NCBI GenBank assembly: GCA_965228695.1
Contig: CBDDIB010000002.1
Span: forward strand, 2,604,001-2,668,000
Length of the DNA stretch: 64,000 nucleotides
Reading direction: 5' to 3'
From: JAJFJD01 sp965228695
GTDB lineage: Bacteria > Pseudomonadota > Alphaproteobacteria > UBA8366
In this document: piece after piece, positions 16,874 through 24,905 of the stretch
Numbering within the stretch: the stretch's first letter is position 1
How the letters are laid out: the number at the start of each line of letters is the position of its first letter
Program-made: the position numbers and the translations under genes
Notes under the pieces: generated by a model
Databases searched by the model: none
The model's input: the letters and a program-made list of their open reading frames with translations, nothing else
Told to the model about the DNA's origin: nothing

Positions 16874-18040
16874 ATGGATTTCGTACTCACGCCCGAGCAG
16901 GAGGCGATCCGCGAGAATGTGGAGCGCCTGTGCGCCCGTTTCGACGACGATTACTGGCTCGACCGGGACGAAACCGGCGACTTTCCGGAGGATTTCCACA
17001 AGGCGATGGCGGAGGCCGGCTGGCTCGGCGTCGCCATGCCCGAGGAATATGGCGGCGCCGATCTCGGTGTGACCGAGGCGGCCATCCTGATGCATACGGT
17101 GGCGCGGTCGTCCGGCGCGATGAGCGCAGCCTCGGCGATCCATATCAACATCTTCGGGCCGCATCCCATCGTTGTCTTCGGCAACGACGAGCAGAAGGCC
17201 CGCTGGCTGCCCGACCTGATCCAGGGCAAGACGATTTCCTGCTTCGGGGTGACCGAGCCGGATGCGGGACTGAACACGTCGAAGATCAAGACCAAGGCCG
17301 AGCGCAGCGGCAACGGCTATGTCGCCAACGGCAAGAAGATCTGGACCACGACAGCGCAGGAAGCCAAGAAGATCATGCTGCTGGCCCGGACCACGCCGCT
17401 CGAGGACTGCGCCAAGCCGACCGAAGGGCTGAGCCTGTTCTATACCGACCTGGACAGGAACCATTGCGATATCCGCGAGATACCGAAGATGGGGCGGAAG
17501 GCGGTGGACTCCAACGAGGTCTTCATCGACGGACTCCCGATCCCGTTGGAAGACCGGATCGGCGAGGAAGGAATGGGCTTCCGCTACCTGCTGCACAGCC
17601 TCAACCCGGAGCGCGTGTTGGTCGGCGTCGAGGGTATCGGCATCGGGCAGAATGCGCTCGCCCGCGCCGTGCAATACGCCAAGGACCGGGTCGTCTTCGA
17701 CCGGCCGATCGGGGCCAACCAGGCGATCCAACATCCGCTGGCGGAAATTTGGTGCGAGTTGGAGGCCGCCTATCTGATGGCGATGCAGGCGGCGTCGCTC
17801 TACGACAAAGGGCTGCCCTGCGGTGCACAGGCGAACGCGGCGAAGTATCTCGGCGGTGAGGTCGGGTTCAAGGCCTGCCAACAGGCGATCATGACCCATG
17901 GCGGCATGGGGTATGCCAAGGAATTCCACGTGGAGCGCCTGCTGCGCGAAGTGCTGATCTGCCGCATCGCGCCGGTCAGCCCGCAACTGATTTTGAACTA
18001 CATTTCCGAACGCGTGCTCGGCCTGCCGCGCTCCTACTAG
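16874..18040 (+). CDS. Acyl-CoA dehydrogenase family protein
   Basis: 388 residues, full length. The family N-terminus FVLTPEQEAIRENVERLC is followed by GVTEPDAGLNTSKIKT, the FAD-contacting beta-domain signature. THGGMGYAKEFHVERLLRE is the late-helix signature. The usual catalytic YEGT motif near residue 370 is replaced by ICRIAPVSP. A glutamate in LNPERV is a candidate alternative base, as in isovaleryl-CoA dehydrogenase. It should oxidise an acyl-CoA at the alpha-beta carbons and pass electrons to ETF. A MaoC hydratase gene follows after 39 bp, giving a plausible dehydrogenate-then-hydrate pair. Confidence 0.87.
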   Translation: MDFVLTPEQEAIRENVERLCARFDDDYWLDRDETGDFPEDFHKAMAEAGWLGVAMPEEYGGADLGVTEAAILMHTVARSSGAMSAASAIHINIFGPHPIVVFGNDEQKARWLPDLIQGKTISCFGVTEPDAGLNTSKIKTKAERSGNGYVANGKKIWTTTAQEAKKIMLLARTTPLEDCAKPTEGLSLFYTDLDRNHCDIREIPKMGRKAVDSNEVFIDGLPIPLEDRIGEEGMGFRYLLHSLNPERVLVGVEGIGIGQNALARAVQYAKDRVVFDRPIGANQAIQHPLAEIWCELEAAYLMAMQAASLYDKGLPCGAQANAAKYLGGEVGFKACQQAIMTHGGMGYAKEFHVERLLREVLICRIAPVSPQLILNYISERVLGLPRSY

Positions 18041-18079
18041 GGGCCAGCCGGGCGAACAATCACCATGGGAGACACTGAA

Positions 18080-18556
18080 ATGAGCGATATGCCGACTGTC
18101 GGCATTGGCTTCTACTTCGACGAGTTGGAAGTGGGGCAGAAATTCAAGACCTTGGGCCGCACGATCACGGTGGCGGATATCGTCAATTTCGTCGGCGCGA
18201 CCGGCGCCGTCGAGGTCCTGTTCACCGATGAGGAATACCTGCGGAACGAGACGAATTTCGAAGGCCGCCTGGTGCCGGGCGCGTTGGTGTATTGCATGGC
18301 CGAAGGACTGTTGATGCAGTCGACGATGCAGAAGACCGGCCTGGCCTTCCTCGGTATGGAGTTCAACATCGAGGGGCCGTGTTTCGCCGGCGACACCATC
18401 CACGTTGAACTCGAGGTGACGGAAATCAAGAAGACCTCGAAGGGCAACCGGGCGCTGGTGCGGACGAAGAACACGATCAAGAATCAGAAGGGCGAGACGC
18501 TGATCGTCTACACCCCGCTGCGCATGATGAAAGGAAGCCCCGGCGCGGAGTCGTGA
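18080..18556 (+). CDS. MaoC-like single hot-dog dehydratase/hydratase
   Basis: 158 residues. The protein has the MaoC layout FDELEVGQKFKTLGRTITVADIVNF, followed by FEGRLVPGALVYCMAEGLL, the hot-dog helix region. The canonical D-x-x-P-x-H dyad is replaced by VEVLFTDEEYL, so hydratase activity is not guaranteed and thioesterase-like or binding roles are possible. I prefer the ATG at 18080 because GGGAGA lies 8 nt before it. The alternative ATG at 18065 precedes that site and would add five residues. The gene is immediately downstream of an acyl-CoA dehydrogenase and probably co-transcribed. Confidence 0.8.
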   Translation: MSDMPTVGIGFYFDELEVGQKFKTLGRTITVADIVNFVGATGAVEVLFTDEEYLRNETNFEGRLVPGALVYCMAEGLLMQSTMQKTGLAFLGMEFNIEGPCFAGDTIHVELEVTEIKKTSKGNRALVRTKNTIKNQKGETLIVYTPLRMMKGSPGAES

Positions 18557-18639
18557 CAAGGCTGAAACCGGCCGAGTATCTTGCGGTCAAGATGTCGGGT
18601 TTCGAACGCCGTCAGACGTCCAGCTTTCGAGCGTAGGCA

Positions 18640-18731
18640 CCCTTCGACAAGCTCAGGGTGAGGTGGGTCTATCGCCGGGTTGGGGCTGAAAAGACTGAAC
18701 GGTATCCTCATGCTGAGCCTGTCGAAGCATG
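18640..18731. repeat. Alphaproteobacterial palindromic repeat pair (CTTCGACAAGCTCAG / CTGAGCCTGTCGAAG family)
   Basis: Two inverted arms, CCTTCGACAAGCTCAGGGTG and CTCATGCTGAGCCTGTCGAA, are separated by about 45 bp. They belong to a dispersed repeat that also occurs at 33655-33738. The whole unit can fold into a long hairpin between the MaoC stop and the convergent SDR stop. It may act as a bidirectional transcription block, but no T-tract is present. Confidence 0.75.
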
Positions 18732-18815
18732 TCTTTGATGGCGGATCGGGGCGGTCGGCCGCTTCGCTCTCTTCGGCAAGCCGGCATCCCCGCACCATTG
18801 TTATGCCCATCTTAC

Positions 18816-19685
18816 CTAGATCTTGAAATAGTCGGGCCGGCCGGTGGGCCAGGGGTCGCCCCACATCTGTTGACCGCCGTCGACGGTGACGACTTCGCCG
18901 GTAACGAACTTGCCGGATGACGCGGCAAGATAGACGCAGGCCTCGGCGATGTCGTGGGCGTCGCCGTGGCGGCGCATCGGGTTGGACTCCTTGTAGGTGG
19001 CCGCACCTTCTTCCGGATAGACGTTGAAGCCCTCGGTCTCGCAGCAGCCGGGGGCGACGCAGTTCACCCGGATGTTCAGCGGCGCCCATTCCACCGCGAT
19101 GCTCTTCGACAGATAGATCACGCCCGCCCGGGCGGCGGCGGTGTGGGCGATGCCCGGCATGCCGCGCCAGATGTCGGCGACGATGTTGACGATGTTGCCG
19201 GGCTTGCCTTCGTCGCGCCAGCGCCGGGCGGCCGCCTGCATCATGTACCAACTGCCGTTCAGGTTGGTGTCGACCACCGCGGTGAAGCCCTTGGGCGAGA
19301 AGTCGATGGCGGGTTGCGGGAACTGCCCGCCCGCGTTGTTCACCAGCACGTCGAGCCCGCCGCAGGTATCCCATGCATAGTCGATCAGCGCCCTGACCTG
19401 ATCGGGATCGCGGATGCTCATGGCCTGGTATTCCACCCGCCCGCCGAAGGACCGGAAGAATTCGGCGGCGCCGGCGATCTTCGCCTCGTTGCGGCCGCAG
19501 ACAAGCAGCGTTGCGCCGAGCCGGGCGAACAGGGTCGCGATCGCCTTACCGAGCCCGCTGCCCGCGCCGGAGACGAGGACGATTTGATCCTTGAACAGGT
19601 CGTCGCGGTAGACCGTTTCCTGCGCGCGCAAATCAGCCTCGGTAAACCCGAATTTCTGATCCTGATCCGGCGTTTCCTTGGACAT
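18816..19685 (-). CDS. SDR oxidoreductase, 2,4-dienoyl-CoA / trans-2-enoyl-CoA reductase-like
   Basis: 289 residues. VSGAGSGLGKA (residues 38-48) is the dinucleotide-binding TGxxxGxG variant, and LVNNAGG is the NNAG motif. The classical YxxxK is absent: HTAAARAGV places T182 and R186 where Tyr and Lys normally stand. The same HxGAARAGV pattern is found in the peroxisomal PECR/DECR enoyl-CoA reductase branch of the SDRs. That suggests NADPH-dependent reduction of an enoyl-CoA rather than alcohol oxidation. An N-terminal extension of about 30 residues precedes the Rossmann fold. The start at MSKETPDQ is chosen because upstream in-frame sequence lies in the promoter region shared with the divergent acyl-CoA dehydrogenase at 19835. 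Confidence 0.83.
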   Translation of the reverse strand: MSKETPDQDQKFGFTEADLRAQETVYRDDLFKDQIVLVSGAGSGLGKAIATLFARLGATLLVCGRNEAKIAGAAEFFRSFGGRVEYQAMSIRDPDQVRALIDYAWDTCGGLDVLVNNAGGQFPQPAIDFSPKGFTAVVDTNLNGSWYMMQAAARRWRDEGKPGNIVNIVADIWRGMPGIAHTAAARAGVIYLSKSIAVEWAPLNIRVNCVAPGCCETEGFNVYPEEGAATYKESNPMRRHGDAHDIAEACVYLAASSGKFVTGEVVTVDGGQQMWGDPWPTGRPDYFKI

Positions 19686-19834
19686 GGGGCGGCTTCCTCG
19701 ATGCGGTGCGGTTGGAAAGATGACGATGGGAAACAGGAACGAAGCCCGAATGTGAAGCGGCGTCAACATTGGCTTGCAATGATCTCGAAAGCGTCGATCT
19801 TTCCCCGCCGCCGCGGACTGGATATGGTCGCCAG

Positions 19835-20995
19835 ATGGATTTTTCACTGACCCCGGAACAGGAAGCGATCCGCGAGACGGCGGACCGCTTCGCCCGCGAG
19901 AAGCTGGCCCCGCGCTATCTCGACTGCGCCGCCAGCGGACGGCTCGACCGAGACCTGCTGCAGGAGATGGGATCGCTTGGCCTGATCGCGCCGGACTTGC
20001 CGGAGGAACACGGCGGCTACGGGCTGGACGGCCTGACCAGCGGCTTGATCGTCGAGGCGTTGGCCTACGGCGATTTCAACATGTCCTATGTACCGCTGCT
20101 GACCGGGTTGTGCGGGCAGATTCTCTGCGATCACGGTAAGCCCGAGATGGTCGGGCAATGGGTGCCGAAGCTGGTCGGCGGCGAGGCGTTGATCGGCTTG
20201 GCGCTGACCGAACCGCGCGGCGGCACCGACGCGGCCAACCTTCAGCTTCGCGCCGAGAAGCAGGGCAACAGCAGCTATCGGCTAAACGGGGAAAAGACCT
20301 CGATCTCGCTGTCCGATCAGGCGGATGCGTTCGTCGTGTTCGCGCGCACCGGCGACCCGGACGAGGGCGCCAAAGGCGTGAGCGCATTCCTGGTGCCGAT
20401 GGACCTGCCGGGCATTTCACGCTCGCATTTCGACGACTTCGGCTCGGAATCGGTCGGGCGCGGGTCGCTGTTCTTCGACGATGTGGATGTGCCGGCGGAA
20501 AACCTGCTCGGCCGGGAAGGCGGCGGGTTCTATCAGGTGATGCAGGGCTTTGATTACAGCCGGGCGCTGATCGGCCTGCAATGCGTTGGCGCAGGGCAGG
20601 CGTCGCTCGACGAAAGCTGGGCGCATGTGCAGGAACGCCGCGCCTTCGACCGCCCGCTCGCCGAATTCCAGGGCGTGAGCTTCCCGCTCTCCGAAGGGGA
20701 GACTTTCATGCAGGCGGCGCGGCTGATGTGCTACGAGACGCTCTGGCTGCGCGACCACGGCAAGCCGCATACGGACAAGGCGGCGATGTGCAAATGGTAC
20801 GCGCCGAAGATGGCGGTGGACGTGATCCACAACTGTCTGCTGATTCACGGCCACGCCGGCTATTCCAAGGACTCGCCCCATCAGCAGCGATTGCGCGACG
20901 TGATCGGTCTGGAGATCGGCGACGGCACGGCGCAAATCTCCAAACTCATCATTGCCCGGGAGAAGGTCGGCAAGGCGGCGGTGCAGTACCGCTGA
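19835..20995 (+). CDS. Acyl-CoA dehydrogenase family protein
   Basis: 386 residues. FSLTPEQEAIRETADRFARE opens the N-terminal helical domain, LALTEPRGGTDAANLQLR is the FAD/substrate loop, and HGHAGYSKDSPHQQRLRDV is the C-terminal signature. The usual YEGT reads IGDGT, so an aspartate sits where the catalytic glutamate is expected; no IVD-type glutamate is obvious in the alternative position. The product may still be active or may prefer an unusual acyl group. It is divergent from the enoyl-CoA-reductase-like SDR and is followed after 60 bp by the selenoprotein gene, with which it may be co-transcribed. Confidence 0.85.
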   Translation: MDFSLTPEQEAIRETADRFAREKLAPRYLDCAASGRLDRDLLQEMGSLGLIAPDLPEEHGGYGLDGLTSGLIVEALAYGDFNMSYVPLLTGLCGQILCDHGKPEMVGQWVPKLVGGEALIGLALTEPRGGTDAANLQLRAEKQGNSSYRLNGEKTSISLSDQADAFVVFARTGDPDEGAKGVSAFLVPMDLPGISRSHFDDFGSESVGRGSLFFDDVDVPAENLLGREGGGFYQVMQGFDYSRALIGLQCVGAGQASLDESWAHVQERRAFDRPLAEFQGVSFPLSEGETFMQAARLMCYETLWLRDHGKPHTDKAAMCKWYAPKMAVDVIHNCLLIHGHAGYSKDSPHQQRLRDVIGLEIGDGTAQISKLIIAREKVGKAAVQYR

Positions 20996-21055
20996 TCCCG
21001 TGCGGTTTTGCACCGTTGGGCGCTTGGCGGTAGGGTGACGGCAAAGGAGAATCCG

Positions 21056-21817
21056 ATGACCGTACAGTACAAAGTCTTTTGGCGCCCTGGGTGAACGAGC
21101 TGTCTTCGTACGAAAGAGTTTCTTTCGTCTCACAACATCCCCTTCGAATCCGTTGATATCCAGGCCGACCCGAGCGGCATGGCCGAACTGCAGGCGCTCG
21201 GCGTGCGGTCCGTCCCGGTCGTTACGCGCGGCAAGGAATATGTCTTTGGGCAAATGCTCAAGGATTTGGCGGAATTCCTGGGCGTCGACTACGACACCAA
21301 GCCGAAACTGTCGCCCCAGGAACTGATCGACAAGCTGGATATGGTGACGAGCGCGTCCCTGCGTTTCGTCGCGCAGATTCCGGAAGAGAAGCTTGACCAG
21401 GATCTGCGCAACCGGAAGCGGCCGATCCGAGACCTGTGCTACCACATCTTCCGCCTGACGGAAGTGTTTATCGACGTGGTCGAGAAGGACATTTACCTCA
21501 CCCGCGACCTGCTGAATATACCCGCACCCGACGACGTCCAGTCGACCGCCGACCTGGTCGCCTATGGTACGGCCGTTCAAAAGCGCCTGCATAACTGGTG
21601 GGATGGTTTCGCTGACAAGGACTGCGAGCAGGAAATCGACAGCTATTACGGCAAACAGCCGCTGCATAATGTGATGGAGCGCCATACTTGGCATCCGGCG
21701 CAGCATATGCGGCAGTTGATGATGCTGTTGCGCGAGTGCGGGATCGAGCCGGATGGCCCGGTTTCCGATTCCGAACTCGAGGGATTGCCCATTCCCGAGA
21801 AGGTTTGGGACGAGTAG
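21056..21817 (+). CDS. Selenoprotein candidate: glutaredoxin-like (UxxC) / DinB-like fusion with in-frame TGA as Sec13
   Basis: The ATG at 21056 has an excellent ribosome binding site (AAAGGAGAA). Translation reads MTVQYKVFWRPG, then TGA at 21092-21094, then TSCLRTKEFLSSHNIPF. Reading TGA as Sec gives a complete glutaredoxin-like domain with U13-T-S-C16 after WRPG, exactly where CxxC thiol-redox proteins carry their first cysteine, and a cis-Pro loop RSVPVV. Residues about 85-253 form a DinB-like helical domain ending in ERHTWHPAQHMRQLMML, with His residues as in metal-binding DinB/thiol-transferase proteins. A hairpin fitting a bacterial SECIS begins 16 nt after the TGA. Conventional calling would start at the internal ATG 21179, which lacks a ribosome binding site and would cut off the redox motif. 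The alternative is a nonsense mutation or sequencing error. Function inferred: low-molecular-weight-thiol-dependent redox or transferase enzyme. Confidence 0.85.
21110..21128 (+). promoter_or_regulatory. Candidate bacterial SECIS element within the selenoprotein ORF
   Basis: ACGAAAGA-GTT-TCTTTCGT forms a perfect 8-bp stem with a 3-nt apical loop beginning with G. The loop starts 23 nt after the end of the TGA codon. Bacterial SECIS elements lie within the ORF just after UGA, with an apical loop about 16-37 nt downstream and a conserved G in the first loop positions, so both criteria are met. It would recruit SelB with Sec-tRNA. Confidence 0.75.
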
Positions 21818-21835
21818 CCGCGAACAGGATTAATG

Positions 21836-21862
21836 AAAAAGGCGCCTCCGGGCGCCTTTTTT
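21836..21862 (+). terminator. Bidirectional Rho-independent terminator
   Basis: GGCGCC-TCCG-GGCGCC is a perfect 6-bp GC stem flanked by A5 on the left and T6 on the right. It can therefore end transcription of the selenoprotein gene (plus) and of the convergent metallophosphoesterase gene (minus, stop at 21867). Confidence 0.92.
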
Positions 21863-21866
21863 GTGG

Positions 21867-23969
21867 CTATCGATCGATGATCAGTAGCGACGGTGCCTTC
21901 ACGGTCGCTGCCCGTCGCAGGCCGATGCCCTTTCCGGATTTCGGCTCCCGCCACGGTATCAGGGTGATTTCGCCGGTTTCGAGATTGACGAACCGGGCAT
22001 CACCCGTCGCACTGTCAACGCGGGCCGCGGCGATCGCCTTTTCGGTTTTTGCCGTCTTGCCGGGTTTGGGCAGATAGAGAATGCAGAAATGCTTCTTGGT
22101 CACGAAGGGCCGCGCTTCCATGCCGCCCTCCCGCCACGACGGGGCGAGGAGGATCTTTCCGGGGAGATCGTTGAGAATGCCGACCAGATGCCGGAAGACG
22201 AAACTACCCGGGCGGGGATTGAAGCGCCGGTCGAACAGCCCGTGCCGCGGGAAGTAGCCGCGGTCCAAATCCATGAACGTGTCGAGGAAGACTTCCACAT
22301 TCGGGGTGCCGGCCGCGGCGATCATGGCCTCGGCCACACGGTTCGCGATCTCCGCATCGTCGGTGTTGTAGCTCGCCGGGTTTTCCGAGGCGAGGCGGAT
22401 GTTCACCACTGCGCCGACCTCGCGCTCGGCGGCGATCTTCCCGAATTCCAATACGGCGTTCCAGACCGACCCGCCAAGCCCTACGCGGAAGACGAAGCCG
22501 TCCGCCGCCTGGCGTGCGCCGCGCCGCCGCAGGAAGCCGTCGACCAAATCGATCTCCGGCGCCTGGAAGCCGTAGCTGACGAAATGCGAGAATTTCGAAC
22601 CTTCGGATTCCTTGTGCGCCGAGCTTTCGATATTGGCGATGTTGACGCGGATGCCGGCCTTCTTTTTCAGGGCTTGGAGCGCCGGAATGCTCTTTTGCGA
22701 GTCTTGCCACGGCAGGATGACTTCGTAGGAATCGACCAGCGTCCGGTTCTCCTGCAGGGTCGATAGCACCTTCTTGTCGGGGACGCCGAAGCTGAAGAAG
22801 GTGAAACGGTGGCCGATCGCCTTCAGCGCCCGCATGCGTTTGCGGCGGTCGTCATCCATCAGATCGCTGACCGGCGTGCGGACTTTGCGGATGCCGAGTT
22901 CCCACAGCGCCATCAGCGTGTAATCGTTGCGCACGCGCTTGCGCTCGAACTCGTCCATCGGGCCGTTATAGGGAAACTCGGTCACTTCGGCCCAGGGGTG
23001 GCGGATATGAACGCCGAGCGGCGATACGACCGCTTCCTTCGTGTGGCGGCTGCGCACCTTGGGTTTCGCCGCCGGCAGTTTCTGGCTCTTGCCGAGGGTG
23101 CGGCCCGCCGTCCGGTAGATTCGCGGCACGTGCGTATTCGGGTAGACGTCGACCATGAAGAACCCGAGCTTGTCGGCGTCGTTCCGGCCGTGTTCCGAAG
23201 CCGCCTCGACCCGGAACAGCTCGCTGTAGTCCTGCCGGAAGAAGGAGGTCGCGGGCAACAGGTAGCACTCGGTCCGTCCTTCGATGTTGTAGAAGAAATT
23301 GTGCACGTGGCCGGCGAACAGCGCCTCGATCCGGTTCTTGCGGATCAGCGACAGCAGCCAGGACCGCTTCGGCTCGTCGATGTTGTCGTAATTCCACGCC
23401 TCGTCGTCCGCCATAATGTACGGCGGGTAGTGCGTGAAAAAGAAAACGCGTTTTCCTTTGTTCGCAGCCAGGTCCTTGGTCAGCCATTTCTCCTGCGCCC
23501 GTTCGCTGCGCAGGCCCGAATTCAGGATTTGCGCGTTGATGAAGGTGAAGTGGCAGTCCTGATAATCAAATGAGTAATAATCGCGGCCGAAGTGTTCGCG
23601 GTACAGCTTCACGCCGTAATCGCTGACCGATGCGGCGGGCATCGACGGGTTCGGCTTGTCGCCGACGTCGTGGTTGCCGGGGATCATATGCAAAGGCGCG
23701 TTCAATTTCTTGAGTTCGCGGTTGGCGACCCGCGCGGCCGGCCCATAGGTCGGCAGGACCGGTACGGGATGAACGATATCGCCGAGATGGATCACGAAGT
23801 CCGGGTTCAGTTGATTAACCTGTTGGATCACGTAGCGCGCGCGGCCGTTCGCCAATTTGTTCACCGCCCACGGCGAGGAATTATCGCCTTTCTCCGGCCG
23901 CATATGCGTGTCGGCGATGACGGCGAAGCTGAACAACGGGTCGCTGTGCGACCGCAGGAAACGCGCCAT
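21867..23969 (-). CDS. Calcineurin-like metallophosphoesterase with a large C-terminal barrel-like domain
   Basis: 700 residues, far longer than a simple phosphoesterase. Residues about 12-290 carry the whole dimetal site: D20/H22 (ADTH), D64 (GDIVH), N99/H100 (GNHD), H180 (THYPP) and H221/H223 (GHVH). There is no signal peptide. Residues about 320-700 form a second domain, with alternating strand/helix character such as GVVNIRLASENP-like and NVEVFLDTFMDLDRGYF segments, suggesting a TIM-barrel. I do not recognise the family. The substrate may be a nucleotide, sugar phosphate or phosphodiester. The gene is 42 bp downstream of an SDR gene on the same strand and shares a terminator with the selenoprotein gene. 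Confidence 0.8.
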   Translation of the reverse strand: MARFLRSHSDPLFSFAVIADTHMRPEKGDNSSPWAVNKLANGRARYVIQQVNQLNPDFVIHLGDIVHPVPVLPTYGPAARVANRELKKLNAPLHMIPGNHDVGDKPNPSMPAASVSDYGVKLYREHFGRDYYSFDYQDCHFTFINAQILNSGLRSERAQEKWLTKDLAANKGKRVFFFTHYPPYIMADDEAWNYDNIDEPKRSWLLSLIRKNRIEALFAGHVHNFFYNIEGRTECYLLPATSFFRQDYSELFRVEAASEHGRNDADKLGFFMVDVYPNTHVPRIYRTAGRTLGKSQKLPAAKPKVRSRHTKEAVVSPLGVHIRHPWAEVTEFPYNGPMDEFERKRVRNDYTLMALWELGIRKVRTPVSDLMDDDRRKRMRALKAIGHRFTFFSFGVPDKKVLSTLQENRTLVDSYEVILPWQDSQKSIPALQALKKKAGIRVNIANIESSAHKESEGSKFSHFVSYGFQAPEIDLVDGFLRRRGARQAADGFVFRVGLGGSVWNAVLEFGKIAAEREVGAVVNIRLASENPASYNTDDAEIANRVAEAMIAAAGTPNVEVFLDTFMDLDRGYFPRHGLFDRRFNPRPGSFVFRHLVGILNDLPGKILLAPSWREGGMEARPFVTKKHFCILYLPKPGKTAKTEKAIAAARVDSATGDARFVNLETGEITLIPWREPKSGKGIGLRRAATVKAPSLLIIDR

Positions 23970-24011
23970 GGAGGTACCCTCTCGTATCGATGAACCGAAT
24001 AGCCGTAGCGG

Positions 24012-24770
24012 TCAGAAGGCGAAGCGCCGCATGCCGCCGTCCACATGGATGACTTCGCCATTGATATAGCGTGCGAGCGGCGATGCAAGGAAGGTGATCA
24101 GATACGCCATGTCTTCCGGCTCGCCGAAATAGCCGGCCGGGATATTCGCCTTGGCGAATGCCTCGCGTTCCGCGGGGTCGGGGTGAACCTTGTTCAGGAT
24201 CTGCTCGCTGTTGATGCGGCCGGGCGGCAATGAGTTGATGGTGATGCCGTCGCCCCCGACCTCGCGGGACAAACCCTTGGCCCAGGCATGAACCGCCGCC
24301 TTGGCGGAATTCGCGACGTTCACGCCGCGCGGTTCGCTCGAACCGGTGAGGTTGATCACCCTGCCGAACTTCTGTTCCCGCATGCCGGGGATGAACGCCA
24401 TGGTGACACGGCGCAACAGCTCGAAGTTCAGCGTCATGCCTTCGTACCAGACGTCGTCGCCCGCATCCCACGGGATCGGCCGCGACCCGCCGGCGCTGTT
24501 CACCAGAATGTCGAGATGGCCGAGCGCGTCATACACCCGATCGCGAATGACTTCCGGCGCACCCTGTTCCGTAACGTCTTGGACGATCACGGCGGGGCGT
24601 TCCGCGCCGGCCGCTTCGATCTCGTCGGCGAGTTTCTCCAGTAAATCCTGCCGCCGCGCGAGGACGGCGATGCGGCACCCTTCCGCCGCCAGTATCCTCG
24701 CGGTCCCGTTGCCGATGCCTTGGCTTGCGCCGGTGACGAGTGCTGTCCGCCCTGTGAGTTGGAGGTCCAT
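24012..24770 (-). CDS. SDR family oxidoreductase with non-canonical active site
   Basis: 252 residues, the classical SDR length. TGASQGIG (13-20) binds NAD(P) and LVNSAGG stands for NNAG. The segment after the catalytic serine (S144/S145) reads GVNVANSAKAAV: K157 is kept, but A153 occupies the position of the catalytic tyrosine. Similar Tyr-less members exist among FabG-like SDRs, so activity may be altered or the protein may act differently. It ends HVDGGMRR, a typical SDR C-terminus. It is divergent from the sulfatase gene (135-bp spacer) and co-directional with the metallophosphoesterase gene. Confidence 0.83.
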   Translation of the reverse strand: MDLQLTGRTALVTGASQGIGNGTARILAAEGCRIAVLARRQDLLEKLADEIEAAGAERPAVIVQDVTEQGAPEVIRDRVYDALGHLDILVNSAGGSRPIPWDAGDDVWYEGMTLNFELLRRVTMAFIPGMREQKFGRVINLTGSSEPRGVNVANSAKAAVHAWAKGLSREVGGDGITINSLPPGRINSEQILNKVHPDPAEREAFAKANIPAGYFGEPEDMAYLITFLASPLARYINGEVIHVDGGMRRFAF

Positions 24771-24905
24771 TGCCGGTTCTCCTTGTTGGTCTTGTTGGCG
24801 CCGCCTGACGCGGGGCTTTATTGTGTGCGGTGTTTATTCTGCGTTACCACAGGGTTCAACTCAAATCGGCTGCGGAATGAAACATCGGCGAACAAGGGAC
24901 AAATC

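Noticed and set aside
21179..21817. A shorter gene starting at the internal ATG, without any selenocysteine
   Set aside because: This ATG has no ribosome binding site and would remove half the glutaredoxin fold, whereas the upstream ATG has AAAGGAGAA and the frame is homologous-looking on both sides of the TGA.
21056..21817. Reading the TGA-containing gene as a pseudogene
   Set aside because: There is a single stop, exactly at the redox Cys position, with a SECIS-like hairpin and no other damage over 240 codons. A random nonsense mutation would not be expected at that codon.
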